A stretch of 64,000 nucleotides of DNA from Mucilaginibacter defluvii. Lineage in GTDB: Bacteria > Bacteroidota > Bacteroidia > Sphingobacteriales > Sphingobacteriaceae. Position 1 is the stretch's first letter, and every line of letters starts with the position of its first letter. The stretch spans positions 1,116,001 through 1,180,000 of the forward strand of contig NZ_BAABJI010000002.1 in NCBI RefSeq assembly GCF_039543225.1, written 5' to 3'. Made by a program: the position numbers and the translations under genes. The notes below the pieces were generated by a model. The model saw nothing but the letters and a program-made list of their open reading frames with translations, was not told the origin of the DNA and made no database searches. Below, piece by piece: positions 18,205-30,467 of this stretch.

Positions 18205-20343
18205 ATGAAATTTATTTACACATTTTGGTTGTGTTGCTTGCTAACGAGTGCAGCTAACGCTGATAACGGTTATCGCCTGTGGCTGCGGTATGATCCGGTG
18301 GAGAACGTCACGCTCGCCCGGCAGTACAGGCAACAAATAGCTTCTGTTGTTTTTGAAACAGGGAATTCGCCTATTATACAATCAGCGCGAACAGAGCTTA
18401 AAAACGCGTTGCAAGGCCTGCTTAATTATAGCCCCGCTTTTGTTAACGCGCCAGGTAAGGGTTTAAGGTTGATATTTGTAAAAGGTGGCAGCAAACAGCT
18501 TACTCCGGCACTTAACAAATTGATAAACAATACCAGTAATGAGGGGTACGTTATCAAAACAATCAGCCTGAATAATTCGCCATGCCTGGTTGTAGGCGCG
18601 AAAAATGACAAGGGCATTTTATACGGCACTTTCCATCTACTTCGACTGCTGCAAACACAACAAACACTTGCCAATATCAATATAACTGAAAGCCCGAAAT
18701 TACAGGTACGGATTTTAAACCATTGGGATAACCTGGACAGAACGGTTGAACGCGGCTATGCCGGATTTTCCATCTGGAACTGGCACAAACTGCCGGGTTA
18801 CATCGATCCTCGTTATATTGATTACGCACGGGCAAATGCTTCAATTGGCATCAACGGGGCGGTTATCAATAATGTGAATGCAAACTCGCTTATACTCACG
18901 ACAGATTATCTGAAAAAAAACGCGGCACTGGCAGGCGTGTTCAGGCGATATGGCATTAAATTGTACCTGTCAGCCAAGTTCAGCGCGCCTATTGAAACAG
19001 GCGGATTGAAAACCGCCGATCCGCTTGACCCAACCGTTAAGCAATGGTGGCAACAAAAAGCGGACGAGATTTATCGGCATATCCCTGATTTTGGTGGTTT
19101 CCTGGTTAAAGCCAATTCAGAAGGACAGCCCGGCCCTCAAAATTATGGCCGAACCCATGCCGACGGTGCGAATATGCTGGCCGATGTTTTAAAGCCACAC
19201 GGTGGCATCGTAATGTGGCGTGCCTTTGTTTATGATGATAAAACGCCCGATGATCGCGCCAAACAAGCTTACAACGAGTTTAAACCGCTGGACGGGAAGT
19301 TCCGTTCCAACGTCATCATCCAGGTTAAGAACGGCGCTATTGATTTTCAGCCGCGGGAGCCCTTCCACCCGCTTTTTGGAGCTATGACTAAGACGCAGAT
19401 AATGCCGGAGTTTCAAATTACGCAGGAATACCTGGGCTTTTCAACACACCTGGTTTACCTGGCTACCCTGTTTAAGGAATGCCTGGATGCCGATACATAC
19501 AGCCAGGGGCACGGTTCAACGGTCGCGAAGATCATCAGCATACCTGTAAATAACTCTTTAACAGGAATTGCCGGCGTGGCTAACATCGGTACAGATATAA
19601 ACTGGTGCGGGCATCCGTTTGCGCAGGCTAACTGGTATGCCTTTGGTCGCCTGGCCTGGAATCCGGATCAAAACGCGGCAGATATCGCGCGCGATTGGCT
19701 GAAGATGACTTTTTCCAATCAACCTGATTTTGTTAAACCCGTTACCAGCATGATGCTGGCATCGCGCGAGACGGCGGTTAATTATATGACGCCGCTTGGC
19801 CTGCACCACATAATGGGTACACACGCGCATTACGGACCGGCACCGTGGGTAAATAATCTTTCGCGCGCGGATTGGAACCCGGTTTATTATCATAAAGCTG
19901 ATTCTGCCGGGATGGGATTTGACCGTACAGCGACCGGAAGCAACGCCATTGCACAATATTATCCACCCTTGCGGGATAGCCTGAATAAGGTTGAAACTAC
20001 GCCCGAGAAGTATTTGCTCTGGTTTCATCACGTTGGCTGGAACACACATTTAAAAAATGGCGAGACTTTGTGGAACGAGGTAGTGAAACGCTATTACAAA
20101 GGCGCTGCGGACGTTGCCGGAATGCAAAAAACATGGGCTTCGGTTAATGGAAAGATCGACAGCACAAGGTATCACGAAGTTAAGCAGTTGTTAGCTATTC
20201 AGGCAGAGGAAGCTGTTTGGTGGCGGAACGCCTGCGTGCTTTATTTTCAAACTTTCTCTAAATTGCCATTGCCTGCCGGGTATACAAAACCGGACCACGA
20301 CCTGCAATATTATAAAGATCTAAAATTCAAATATTTGCCTTAA
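18205..20343 (+). CDS. GH67 alpha-glucuronidase (secreted)
   Basis: A 712-residue protein from the ATG at 18205. An in-frame GTG at 18184 exists, but only the ATG starts a proper signal peptide (MKFIYTFWLCCLLTSAANA). GH67 enzymes release terminal 4-O-methylglucuronic acid from xylo-oligosaccharides. Numbered from this start, the acid E306 (KANSEGQPGPQ), D380 (GAIDFQPREPF) and E408 (ITQEYLGF) keep the same spacing as the catalytic trio of the well-studied Cellvibrio enzyme. Length and the WDNLDRTVERGYAG region also fit. The cognate GH43 begins 12 bp after the stop, so the two form an operon. The product would feed the UxuB/UxuA-like pair at 34.6-36.7 kb. Confidence 0.96.
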   Translation: MKFIYTFWLCCLLTSAANADNGYRLWLRYDPVENVTLARQYRQQIASVVFETGNSPIIQSARTELKNALQGLLNYSPAFVNAPGKGLRLIFVKGGSKQLTPALNKLINNTSNEGYVIKTISLNNSPCLVVGAKNDKGILYGTFHLLRLLQTQQTLANINITESPKLQVRILNHWDNLDRTVERGYAGFSIWNWHKLPGYIDPRYIDYARANASIGINGAVINNVNANSLILTTDYLKKNAALAGVFRRYGIKLYLSAKFSAPIETGGLKTADPLDPTVKQWWQQKADEIYRHIPDFGGFLVKANSEGQPGPQNYGRTHADGANMLADVLKPHGGIVMWRAFVYDDKTPDDRAKQAYNEFKPLDGKFRSNVIIQVKNGAIDFQPREPFHPLFGAMTKTQIMPEFQITQEYLGFSTHLVYLATLFKECLDADTYSQGHGSTVAKIISIPVNNSLTGIAGVANIGTDINWCGHPFAQANWYAFGRLAWNPDQNAADIARDWLKMTFSNQPDFVKPVTSMMLASRETAVNYMTPLGLHHIMGTHAHYGPAPWVNNLSRADWNPVYYHKADSAGMGFDRTATGSNAIAQYYPPLRDSLNKVETTPEKYLLWFHHVGWNTHLKNGETLWNEVVKRYYKGAADVAGMQKTWASVNGKIDSTRYHEVKQLLAIQAEEAVWWRNACVLYFQTFSKLPLPAGYTKPDHDLQYYKDLKFKYLP

Positions 20344-20355
20344 CCAATTATCCTA

Positions 20356-21930
20356 ATGACTTTATCAACCCTGATCAAAAACACATTTATAATACTTTCC
20401 TTATCGATAACTACTTTACCTAATGCTTTCGGGCAACAGGCAAGTAATCCTATCATCCATGCTGATGTGCCCGACATGTCTATTATCCGGGTAGGAAACA
20501 CGTACTACATGAGCAGTACAACCATGCACATGAACCCGGGTATCCCGATCATGAAATCAACCGACCTGGTGAACTGGAAACTGGTAAACTATGCGTATGA
20601 CGTGCTGGATAACACGGATGAGCTGAGTTTAGCTAACGGAAAAAGTACCTATGGAAAAGGTTCATGGGCTAGCAGCATCCGTTTTCACAACAACACTTAC
20701 TATGTCAGCACCTTCTCGGGCACTACGGGCAAAACCTATATTTATTCTACAAAGAACATTGAACGCGGCCCCTGGAAAAAGATATCGTTCGCGCCATCGC
20801 TACATGACCATTCTTTATTTTTTGATGACAACGGCAAAACCTACATGGTATACGGCAGCGGCAAGATAATGTTAGCCGAACTGGCTGACGACCTTTCGGG
20901 TATTAAACCGGGTACACAACCACGCGTTATTATTGAAAATGCGGATTTGCCTACCGAACCGAACCGGGGCTTACTGGCCGAAGGTTCGCAGCTTTTTAAG
21001 GTGAACGGCAAGTATTATATCTTAAACATCAACTGGCCGCGCGGCGGTATGCGCACGGTTATTGTTCATCGTGCAGATAAAATTGACGGACCTTATGAAG
21101 GGCGCGTGGCTTTGCAGGATAAGGGCGTTGCGCAAGGCGGCCTTATCAGTACTCCGGCGGGCAAATGGTATGCCTACCTTTTTCAGGACGCGGGCGCGGT
21201 TGGCCGTATACCCTACCTGGTGCCTGTAACCTGGAAGGATGGATGGCCGGTTTTAGGTTCCAATGGCAAAGTGCCTGAAGTGCTCGATCTGCCTGCAAGC
21301 CGCGGCCTGATACCCGGCATAGTATCTAATGATGAATTTAATAAACCAATAACTACCCTACCACTGGTTTGGCAGTGGAACCATAACCCGGATAACAAAC
21401 TATGGTCGTTAACAGAACGAAAAGGATATTTACGCCTGAAAACGGCACGGATTGACAGCAGCGTGCTATCCGCCTGTAATACGTTGACGCAACGCACTAT
21501 CGGGCCTACATCATCAGCTGTAACAGCTATTGATCTCTCGCACCTGCGTGATGGTGATTGCGCCGGACTATTGTTATTACAAAAGAACTATGGCTGGGTA
21601 GGCGTTAAAGCCCAAAACGGCGGTTATGCCATCGTGATGGTTAACGGCGAAAGCGGTACACCTGTTGAAAAAGCTCGTGTAGAAACCAAGCAAAGCAAAA
21701 TATTCTTCAGGGCTGATTGCGATTTCCGCAACCGTACGGATAAGGGTTACTTTTACTACAGCCTTGACGGAAAAACGTGGACGCCAATAGGCGAACCTTT
21801 AAAAATGGTGTACAGCCTGCCGCACTTTATGGGTTACCGTTTTGGGCTGTTTAATTTTTCAACAACTAAACCCGGTGGTTATGCCGATTTTGATTTCTTT
21901 CGCATCAACACATCGATATTAAACCAATAA
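20356..21930 (+). CDS. GH43 glycosidase (beta-xylosidase/arabinofuranosidase type), secreted
   Basis: A 524-residue protein with a signal peptide (residues 1-27, ending AFGQQ). The five-bladed propeller keeps the three acidic residues of GH43: base D40 in HADVPDMSII, pKa modulator D151 in LHDHSLFFDD, and acid E209 in LLAEGSQLF. A second domain from about residue 330 (FNKPITTLPLVWQWNHNPDN to YADFDFFRI) is the concanavalin-like/DUF1349-type sandwich common behind GH43 domains. The exact activity (xylosidase, arabinofuranosidase or both) cannot be told. It follows GH67 by 12 bp and is ended by a strong terminator at 21953. Confidence 0.93.
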   Translation: MTLSTLIKNTFIILSLSITTLPNAFGQQASNPIIHADVPDMSIIRVGNTYYMSSTTMHMNPGIPIMKSTDLVNWKLVNYAYDVLDNTDELSLANGKSTYGKGSWASSIRFHNNTYYVSTFSGTTGKTYIYSTKNIERGPWKKISFAPSLHDHSLFFDDNGKTYMVYGSGKIMLAELADDLSGIKPGTQPRVIIENADLPTEPNRGLLAEGSQLFKVNGKYYILNINWPRGGMRTVIVHRADKIDGPYEGRVALQDKGVAQGGLISTPAGKWYAYLFQDAGAVGRIPYLVPVTWKDGWPVLGSNGKVPEVLDLPASRGLIPGIVSNDEFNKPITTLPLVWQWNHNPDNKLWSLTERKGYLRLKTARIDSSVLSACNTLTQRTIGPTSSAVTAIDLSHLRDGDCAGLLLLQKNYGWVGVKAQNGGYAIVMVNGESGTPVEKARVETKQSKIFFRADCDFRNRTDKGYFYYSLDGKTWTPIGEPLKMVYSLPHFMGYRFGLFNFSTTKPGGYADFDFFRINTSILNQ

Positions 21931-21952
21931 ACACATCTTTTAATTCGATAAA

Positions 21953-21983
21953 AAAGGGGCTGACCATAATGGTCAGCCCCTTT
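21953..21983. terminator. Bidirectional rho-independent terminator
   Basis: AAAGGGGCTGACC and GGTCAGCCCCTTT form a perfect 13-bp stem around ATAAT. It lies between the convergent ends of the GH67-GH43 operon and the susC-susD pair. Confidence 0.9.
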
Positions 21984-22002
21984 AATTTCGCCCGCACCAT
22001 AA

Positions 22003-23922
22003 TTAATATCCCGGGTTTTGGTATGCAGCTTTTTCGGCAGCGCTCATTTCCAAACCGTCAATCTGCCCCTGCGGAATAGGCCTCAGGTACAGGTGGTTAT
22101 CAATTGTACGGGTTACTTTAACCGGAGTATGATCGCCAAAGTTGGTGCCGCCTATGGTGTATGAGGCGGCAAGCTCGGCCCATTTTTGTGTTCGCACCAG
22201 GTCGAACCAGCGGCCGCCTTCGGCGTAAAACTCACGCGAACGCTCGGCAAGCAGGTAGTTCAAATCAATATTTGCAGGGGTAGCGGCTACCATGGCAGCG
22301 CTATTATCCTCTACTTTGGTTTTATTGCCATTGTTATCAAAACGCCATTTACCGGCACGGGCACGTATCACATTTATTAAATCGTTGGCTGATTTACCGG
22401 CTTGTACTGTTGCGCCCTTAACCGCTGCTTCAGCAGCTATAAAGTACAATTCCGAGAATTTGAGTATCGGGTACGGGCGGGTGCTTCCGGCGTTGGCTTC
22501 ACCCAATCCGTTGCCTTTGTCTGTACGGTACGGGCCAAGCTTCCATAAACCGGGATAGATGATACGGCTTATAGCGCCCGGAGAGATCACGAAATCGGCA
22601 CGGCCGGGTAACACGCCCGCACCTACGTTGGCGTTCTCGGTAGCATAGGTTATGTTGGGGTTATCGTTATCCAAAAATGTAAGTACCGCGTCGCCGGGAG
22701 CAATAGGCAAGCCGTTAGCATTAATCAGCGTTGGCGAGGTGTTGCCCGCTTTATTCCAGTTACCGCGGTAAACAGTGGTAAAAGTACCGTCGTACCTGGA
22801 ATCGTTCACCTTATCGGCAAATGTATTTTTAAGTACTTCGATGGTTGGCGCCATACGTACCCAAGGGCGGCCCAAATGCTGATCGGCTTCACGCAGAACC
22901 GAATTTACACCCGAACTTTTGATGTTCGGATAGTTCCAGGTCATCATCCAGCCGGCAAAATTATCAGGGGCGCCACCACTACCGAAGGTAAGGCTGCCGC
23001 CGTTGTATTTCTCGCTGGTCTGGGTGTGATCGGCGTAAAGCACCATTTCTTTATTACGATCATTCTGCGCCAGGTTAACATCGTAAAATGTAGGCTGTAA
23101 GCCGAACGGCCCCGGGTCATCAATGGCTGTTACAGCTATATCGTACGCCTGCTGAAAATACCATTGCGCGTTATGTCCGTCCGGGTCGGTACGGTCAGTC
23201 GCCGGATAGGTTGGTATGCTGTTCGGATTTTGCAGCCACCAGCCGTAGGTAAGGTAAGCTTTGGATAATATCAGCCTTGCCGCTGTTTTGGTTAACCCGC
23301 CGGTTACGCGCCCGGTTTGCGGCAGATCGGTAATGGCCTGCAGCAGATCAGGAAAGATAGCTTTGGTATACACCTCCGGAACGGTATTACGTACCGATTT
23401 ACGTGTAGGCGTAGTATTAAACTTAAGTTCGCCCGCGCCCAAATCCAGCGGTACGCCGCCAAAGGTTTGTACGAGCAAAAAGTAATCAAACGCCCTGAAA
23501 AACCTGGCCTCTGCAATCAGCGCGGATGATAAGCCTACCGCGCTCGCGTTCTCAATAACACCGCTGGCGGTATTTATATTAGGGAAAGCCTCGCCCCATA
23601 GTATGCTCGACGGATAGCTTGTAGATAAAATTGAACCTACGCCCGAGTTATCCATATCTTTAAAGTTACCGTCGGCACTTTGGCCCCAGGTAGCCTCGTC
23701 GGTACCGGTAACGCCCGAATTATAATAATAAGCCTGCCCATAAATATTGCGCAAGTGGCTGTACATGGCGGTAAGCCCCCCAACTACGCCTTGCTCGGTT
23801 TTAAAATATTCGGGGGTAAACACACTGCGTGGCTGTTCATCAAGCACCTTGCTGCAACCGGCTAATAACACTGAGGTTGCCAGGGCACACTTTAAAATAT
23901 TTTTGATTATTAAACTTTTCAT
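22003..23922 (-). CDS. SusD/RagB-family glycan-binding lipoprotein (third pair)
   Basis: A 639-residue SusD homologue with lipobox VLLAGC (Cys23). It shows the usual SusD plan: AEARFFRAFDYFLLVQTFGGVPLD in the TPR-like half, FSELYFIAAEAAVKGA, LLAERSREFYAEGGRWFDLVRTQKW near residue 580, and the C-terminal AAEKAAYQNPGY. It belongs to the SAV-rich SusD type distinct from the tandem pair at 4-11 kb, so it may handle a different fragment such as a branched or acetylated oligosaccharide (inference). It lies 11 bp after its SusC partner. Confidence 0.95.
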   Translation of the reverse strand: MKSLIIKNILKCALATSVLLAGCSKVLDEQPRSVFTPEYFKTEQGVVGGLTAMYSHLRNIYGQAYYYNSGVTGTDEATWGQSADGNFKDMDNSGVGSILSTSYPSSILWGEAFPNINTASGVIENASAVGLSSALIAEARFFRAFDYFLLVQTFGGVPLDLGAGELKFNTTPTRKSVRNTVPEVYTKAIFPDLLQAITDLPQTGRVTGGLTKTAARLILSKAYLTYGWWLQNPNSIPTYPATDRTDPDGHNAQWYFQQAYDIAVTAIDDPGPFGLQPTFYDVNLAQNDRNKEMVLYADHTQTSEKYNGGSLTFGSGGAPDNFAGWMMTWNYPNIKSSGVNSVLREADQHLGRPWVRMAPTIEVLKNTFADKVNDSRYDGTFTTVYRGNWNKAGNTSPTLINANGLPIAPGDAVLTFLDNDNPNITYATENANVGAGVLPGRADFVISPGAISRIIYPGLWKLGPYRTDKGNGLGEANAGSTRPYPILKFSELYFIAAEAAVKGATVQAGKSANDLINVIRARAGKWRFDNNGNKTKVEDNSAAMVAATPANIDLNYLLAERSREFYAEGGRWFDLVRTQKWAELAASYTIGGTNFGDHTPVKVTRTIDNHLYLRPIPQGQIDGLEMSAAEKAAYQNPGY

Positions 23923-23933
23923 CTCAGTAGGTT

Positions 23934-26900
23934 TTAGAATGTTACGTTAAGACCAAGTATAAAATTACGGGTTGATGGCGTGTTGGTGCCGATGGTCAGG
24001 AACCTCCGTTGTGATTCGGGCAGCGGTACGGCGGCGTTCTCGTTACCAAAAGAGTTCGTTTCCGGATCCATGCCTGATTCCTTGTGATAAGGTGAGAACA
24101 GCACGAATGCATTTTGCACCGTGAAATAAGTACGTATGTTTATTTTTGAGCTCTTGGGCAGTAACTCACCTAAGTTATAGCCAAGCGACATGGTACGTAT
24201 TTTAAGGTATGATGCATCAAAATAACCCAGGGTGCTGCCGTATTTAGGATTATCACCACTTTGGATGCCGCCCGGTTTAGGATAACGGGCATCCGTGTTT
24301 TCGGGCGTCCAGTAATCAACCTTAACGTTGTTACGGCGACCTGTAAGCATATTCAGGTATCCGCCTGATCCATAAAGTGTACTGATTAACACACCGCCGC
24401 TTTTAAACGCACCAACCATGGTAAAGTCGAAACCCTTATAAGCTACACGGGTGTTAAAGCCGCCCTGAAAATCAGGGTCGACATCGATGATCTGCCTGTC
24501 GGCGGCGCCAATGGCGCGTGTTGGCTGGCCGTTGGCATCAACCGGACCGGTATATTTTACCTTGATCATGCCTACGTTGCCGCCCGGTTCCAGTATGTTC
24601 AGGTAAGGGTCGCCCTCCTGCCATAAGCCCTGGTACTCGTAATCAAAAATGGAGTTAATATTATGGCCTACAAACCAGCCGTTACCCTCATCCCTCGTTT
24701 GGCCTGATGCAAGCGCGACTAACTTATTACGGTTTGCGTAAATGTTTACACCTAAATCCCAGGTCCAGCCATTTTTGTTGTTGATGATGGTGCCGTTCAA
24801 GCTTAACTCCACGCCTTTGTTTTGTGTTCTGCCCACATTGGCGGTATAGCTGTTAACGCCAGAGGTTGGCGGCAAGCCCACACTCAGCAATAAGTCTTTA
24901 GTGTTATTAACATAGTATTCAACCGTACCGGATAAGCGGTTATTAAATAAGGTGAAATCTAAACCGTAGTTCCAGTTTTCAGAATACTCCCAGCCCAGTG
25001 CCGGATTAGGCAATTGGGTTACGTAATAACCGGTGGCATAATTGGTTTCGCCAAAATTATACTGGCGTGTGTTCAAGGCGCCAAGCGTTTGATAGGCATT
25101 TACAGCCTGGTTAGAGGTTTGGCCATAACCCAGGCGCACCTTAGCGCGGTTAAGCCAGGTAACATCTTTCATAAATGATTCGTTATTCAAATTCCAGCCT
25201 AATGATACGGCCGGATAGGTATGCCATTTATAACCAGGCGCCAATCGTGATGAAGCATCAGAACGCAACGTAGCCGATATCAGATACTTATCGTCATACG
25301 AATACATTACGCGCCCCATATATGAGCGTAGGCCGCTCAAACTATAATTGCCATTACCGATGGTAATTTCGCCGGTTGCCTGGCCAAGGTTATAAAACTG
25401 AAAAGCGTCTGACGGAATATTTTTAGCCGACATTGAGGAACTGTTGTATTTAGTTTGCTCCTCAGAGTAAAGAGCCGTCACATTAAAATTATGTTTTTCG
25501 GCAAACGTACGGTCATAGGTCAACAGGTTTTCAACCACCCAATGATAGTTTTGCGAATTGGTTACTCCGGCTACCGATAGCGAAGTTGGTACCGAGCTGT
25601 TTATGCCTTGTCCGGTGTAATTACCATTGTTGTTCTGTATAAAATCCAAACCCACATTAACGCGATATTTCAAGCCCTTTACCCAGGGTATCTGTGCTTC
25701 GCCGTAAAGTGAATTATAGGTAGCAAATCCGCGGGTTTCATTCAGCCATTGATCCTGTAAATTATTTACAATATCCTTGGTTAAAACATACGTTTCGTCC
25801 TGCGGCATTTTTATGGTTCGTTTAATCGAGCCATCGGCATTATAGGGGTTAGCTATAGGCGAACTGCTCAAAGCACCATAGATACCTACCTGGCTTCCCT
25901 CGGTAAGGTTATAGTTGTTATTGGTTGTAAATCCAACTTTAAAAATTTTGGCAACCTGCTGATCTACTGAGCCGCGCAGCGAATAACGTGTGTACTGTTG
26001 GGTTGGTATTACGGCCTCGTTTTTATAATAACCGCCGCCAAAATTATAGCTGCCGGTTTGGCTCCCGCCGGATACGCCGACATCGTGGCTGTTAACAGTG
26101 CCCGTTCTGTATAAAAGCTTTTGCCAATCAATATTTACGTCATCAGCTTCATCGGCTCCGTTGGTAAATTTTCCGGCGGCTTTACGCAGCGCTACAAATT
26201 CCGATCCGTTCATCATCGGGTAAGGGGCAAAAATTTCCTGCCTGCCGTAATAAGCATTATACGTAATTTTAGCGTTGCCCCCCATCTGCCCGCGATTAGT
26301 AGTAATAATTATCACACCGTTTGCACCCCGCGAGCCATAGATAGCCGTGGCCGAGGCATCCTTCAATATGTCAATGCTTTTAACATCGTTAGGGTTGATG
26401 TCGGCCAGTGAACCTACAAACGGGATACCATCCAGCACAATCAAAGGGTCATTACTGGCGGTTAACGAGCGCTGGCCACGGATGAGTATCTGCGTTGTAG
26501 CCCCGGGGCGTGTTGATGTTTGCGATATATCAACACCCGGAAGCCGGCCCTGTATGGCCTGACTGATATTTGGCGCCGGTACTTCGCGCATTTTTTCGCC
26601 ACCGATGGATGCCACCGAGCCTGTAACCGCTTCTCGGCGTTGGGCACCGTAACCTATCACCACCACATCTTCCAGGTTTTTACTGTTGGGGTTTAGTTTT
26701 ATGGTAAGCTGATCCTGCCCGTTTAACGTTTGTACCATATTGGCGTAGCCCACAAATGACACTACAACCGCTTGCTCGCCCGCCGGCAGATTAATGCTGA
26801 AATTACCATTTGCATCTGTAGCGGCTGATACGTTACTGGATTGTGCCTTAACCGTTGCGCCGGGCAACGGTTGATTTTTTTCATCTACTATCTTGCCCGT

Positions 26901-26996
26901 TATCTTTTTGGTTTGTGCAAACGCGCTTATCCCCGTGAGCAGCATCAGCAGCAAGAGCAGCGATGGCTTTTTAAATGTTCGTAGTTTTTCTTTCAT
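23934..26996 (-). CDS. SusC/RagA-family TonB-dependent transporter (third pair)
   Basis: A 1020-residue transporter with signal peptide (LLLLLMLLTGISAFAQT), carboxypeptidase-regulatory-like domain (ITGKIVDEKNQPLPGATV, about 32-110), a canonical plug beginning VVVIGYGAQRREAVTG and including NDPLIVLDGIPFVG and IDILKDASATAIYGSRGANG, and a barrel ending FILGLNVTF. The VVVIGYG motif after the first domain is the usual SusC link that the second tandem SusC lacks. The transcript starts in the 371-bp gap 26997-27367 and ends at the terminator at 21953. Confidence 0.95.
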   Translation of the reverse strand: MKEKLRTFKKPSLLLLLMLLTGISAFAQTKKITGKIVDEKNQPLPGATVKAQSSNVSAATDANGNFSINLPAGEQAVVVSFVGYANMVQTLNGQDQLTIKLNPNSKNLEDVVVIGYGAQRREAVTGSVASIGGEKMREVPAPNISQAIQGRLPGVDISQTSTRPGATTQILIRGQRSLTASNDPLIVLDGIPFVGSLADINPNDVKSIDILKDASATAIYGSRGANGVIIITTNRGQMGGNAKITYNAYYGRQEIFAPYPMMNGSEFVALRKAAGKFTNGADEADDVNIDWQKLLYRTGTVNSHDVGVSGGSQTGSYNFGGGYYKNEAVIPTQQYTRYSLRGSVDQQVAKIFKVGFTTNNNYNLTEGSQVGIYGALSSSPIANPYNADGSIKRTIKMPQDETYVLTKDIVNNLQDQWLNETRGFATYNSLYGEAQIPWVKGLKYRVNVGLDFIQNNNGNYTGQGINSSVPTSLSVAGVTNSQNYHWVVENLLTYDRTFAEKHNFNVTALYSEEQTKYNSSSMSAKNIPSDAFQFYNLGQATGEITIGNGNYSLSGLRSYMGRVMYSYDDKYLISATLRSDASSRLAPGYKWHTYPAVSLGWNLNNESFMKDVTWLNRAKVRLGYGQTSNQAVNAYQTLGALNTRQYNFGETNYATGYYVTQLPNPALGWEYSENWNYGLDFTLFNNRLSGTVEYYVNNTKDLLLSVGLPPTSGVNSYTANVGRTQNKGVELSLNGTIINNKNGWTWDLGVNIYANRNKLVALASGQTRDEGNGWFVGHNINSIFDYEYQGLWQEGDPYLNILEPGGNVGMIKVKYTGPVDANGQPTRAIGAADRQIIDVDPDFQGGFNTRVAYKGFDFTMVGAFKSGGVLISTLYGSGGYLNMLTGRRNNVKVDYWTPENTDARYPKPGGIQSGDNPKYGSTLGYFDASYLKIRTMSLGYNLGELLPKSSKINIRTYFTVQNAFVLFSPYHKESGMDPETNSFGNENAAVPLPESQRRFLTIGTNTPSTRNFILGLNVTF

Positions 26997-27238
26997 AATT
27001 TTTTGTTGAGGTGTTCATTTATGAGTTCATAAAATTGGCTTGCTAAAAATTGGTTGACCGACATGCCATCTTACTTCGCAATCGATTGCAGACTATAATA
27101 AAAATGGTTAGCCTGAACAATCAGAGAAAATTGGTTTATAAAAATAACTGGTTTACAATTGGCGGTTTAACCACAGTTACCTGCGTTTAAACATATCAAA
27201 GGTCAATTTTAAGCGTATTGACAGGTATAACAAATTGA

Positions 27239-27260
27239 CAAATGTTATATAACTAATGTT
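27239..27260 (+). promoter_or_regulatory. Candidate operator: CAAATGTT and CTAATGTT
   Basis: CAAATGTT (27239-27246) is identical to the octamer upstream of three other operons in the island. A second copy, CTAATGTT (27253-27260), follows 14 bp on. The position is 243 bp before the third susC start codon. Spacing differs from the 21-bp pairs, so confidence is low. Confidence 0.3.
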
Positions 27261-27293
27261 CAAAAACGTCTTTCAGTAAATGCTGTAAGCAAA

Positions 27294-27342
27294 AAAACCG
27301 GTCACGGCGATAAAGGATTTTCTTTACCACCGGACCGGTTAA
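27294..27342 (-). terminator. Rho-independent terminator of the GH43-CE6 operon
   Basis: AACCGGTC (27296-27303) pairs with GACCGGTT (27333-27340). The inner bases CGGcGaTAAAG and CTTTAcCaCCG continue the stem with two mismatches. On the minus strand the stem is followed by a run of seven T residues, so it works for the leftward operon ending at 27368. Confidence 0.8.
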
Positions 27343-27367
27343 ACTATTTAAACTAAAACTTTGCTTT

Positions 27368-30180
<2,813 letters not shown>

Positions 30181-30261
30181 ATACTATCAGGGGTTTGGTA
30201 TTTGTGCGCCAGGTTTTAACTGATGAACAAAAATGGCATTAACCATATATCGGCGATACTG

Positions 30262-30295
30262 CAATTGTCTTTTTTTATAGCACAAATGTTAAGTA
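30262..30295 (+). promoter_or_regulatory. Candidate HTCS operator upstream of the GH43-CE6 operon
   Basis: CAAATGTTAAGTA (30283-30295) is identical over 13 bp to the site upstream of the GH10 gene at 39153. A weaker copy, CAATTGTC, starts 21 bp before it at 30262, repeating the two-turn spacing seen elsewhere. It is 103 bp before the GH43 start codon and 173 bp before the divergent HTCS gene. Confidence 0.5.
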
Positions 30296-30467
30296 AAAGA
30301 GTAGCGCATTTTATCAAAATAAACGCAATTATCTAATTAAAAGATAGTTACACCAAAACCACCTATCTATCCGCATTAAAAGCAACACGTTTGATACTTT
30401 CGGCATTCGGGTTTTATAGCTAATTTTAGATATATCAAAACCAATCCGGCATCCCTGCCGCCCTAAT

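Larger units (their letters stand above)
26997..27367. other. 371-bp intergenic region upstream of the third susC
   Basis: The region holds three exact AAAATTGG octamers (27031, 27046, 27127) in the leader proximal to susC, half-sites CAAATGTT (27239) and CTAATGTT (27253), a TAAACAT at 27188, and the terminator of the CE6/GH43 operon at 27294-27342. No clean TAnnTTTG was found on the minus strand, and no ORF with coding character is visible. Confidence 0.55.
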
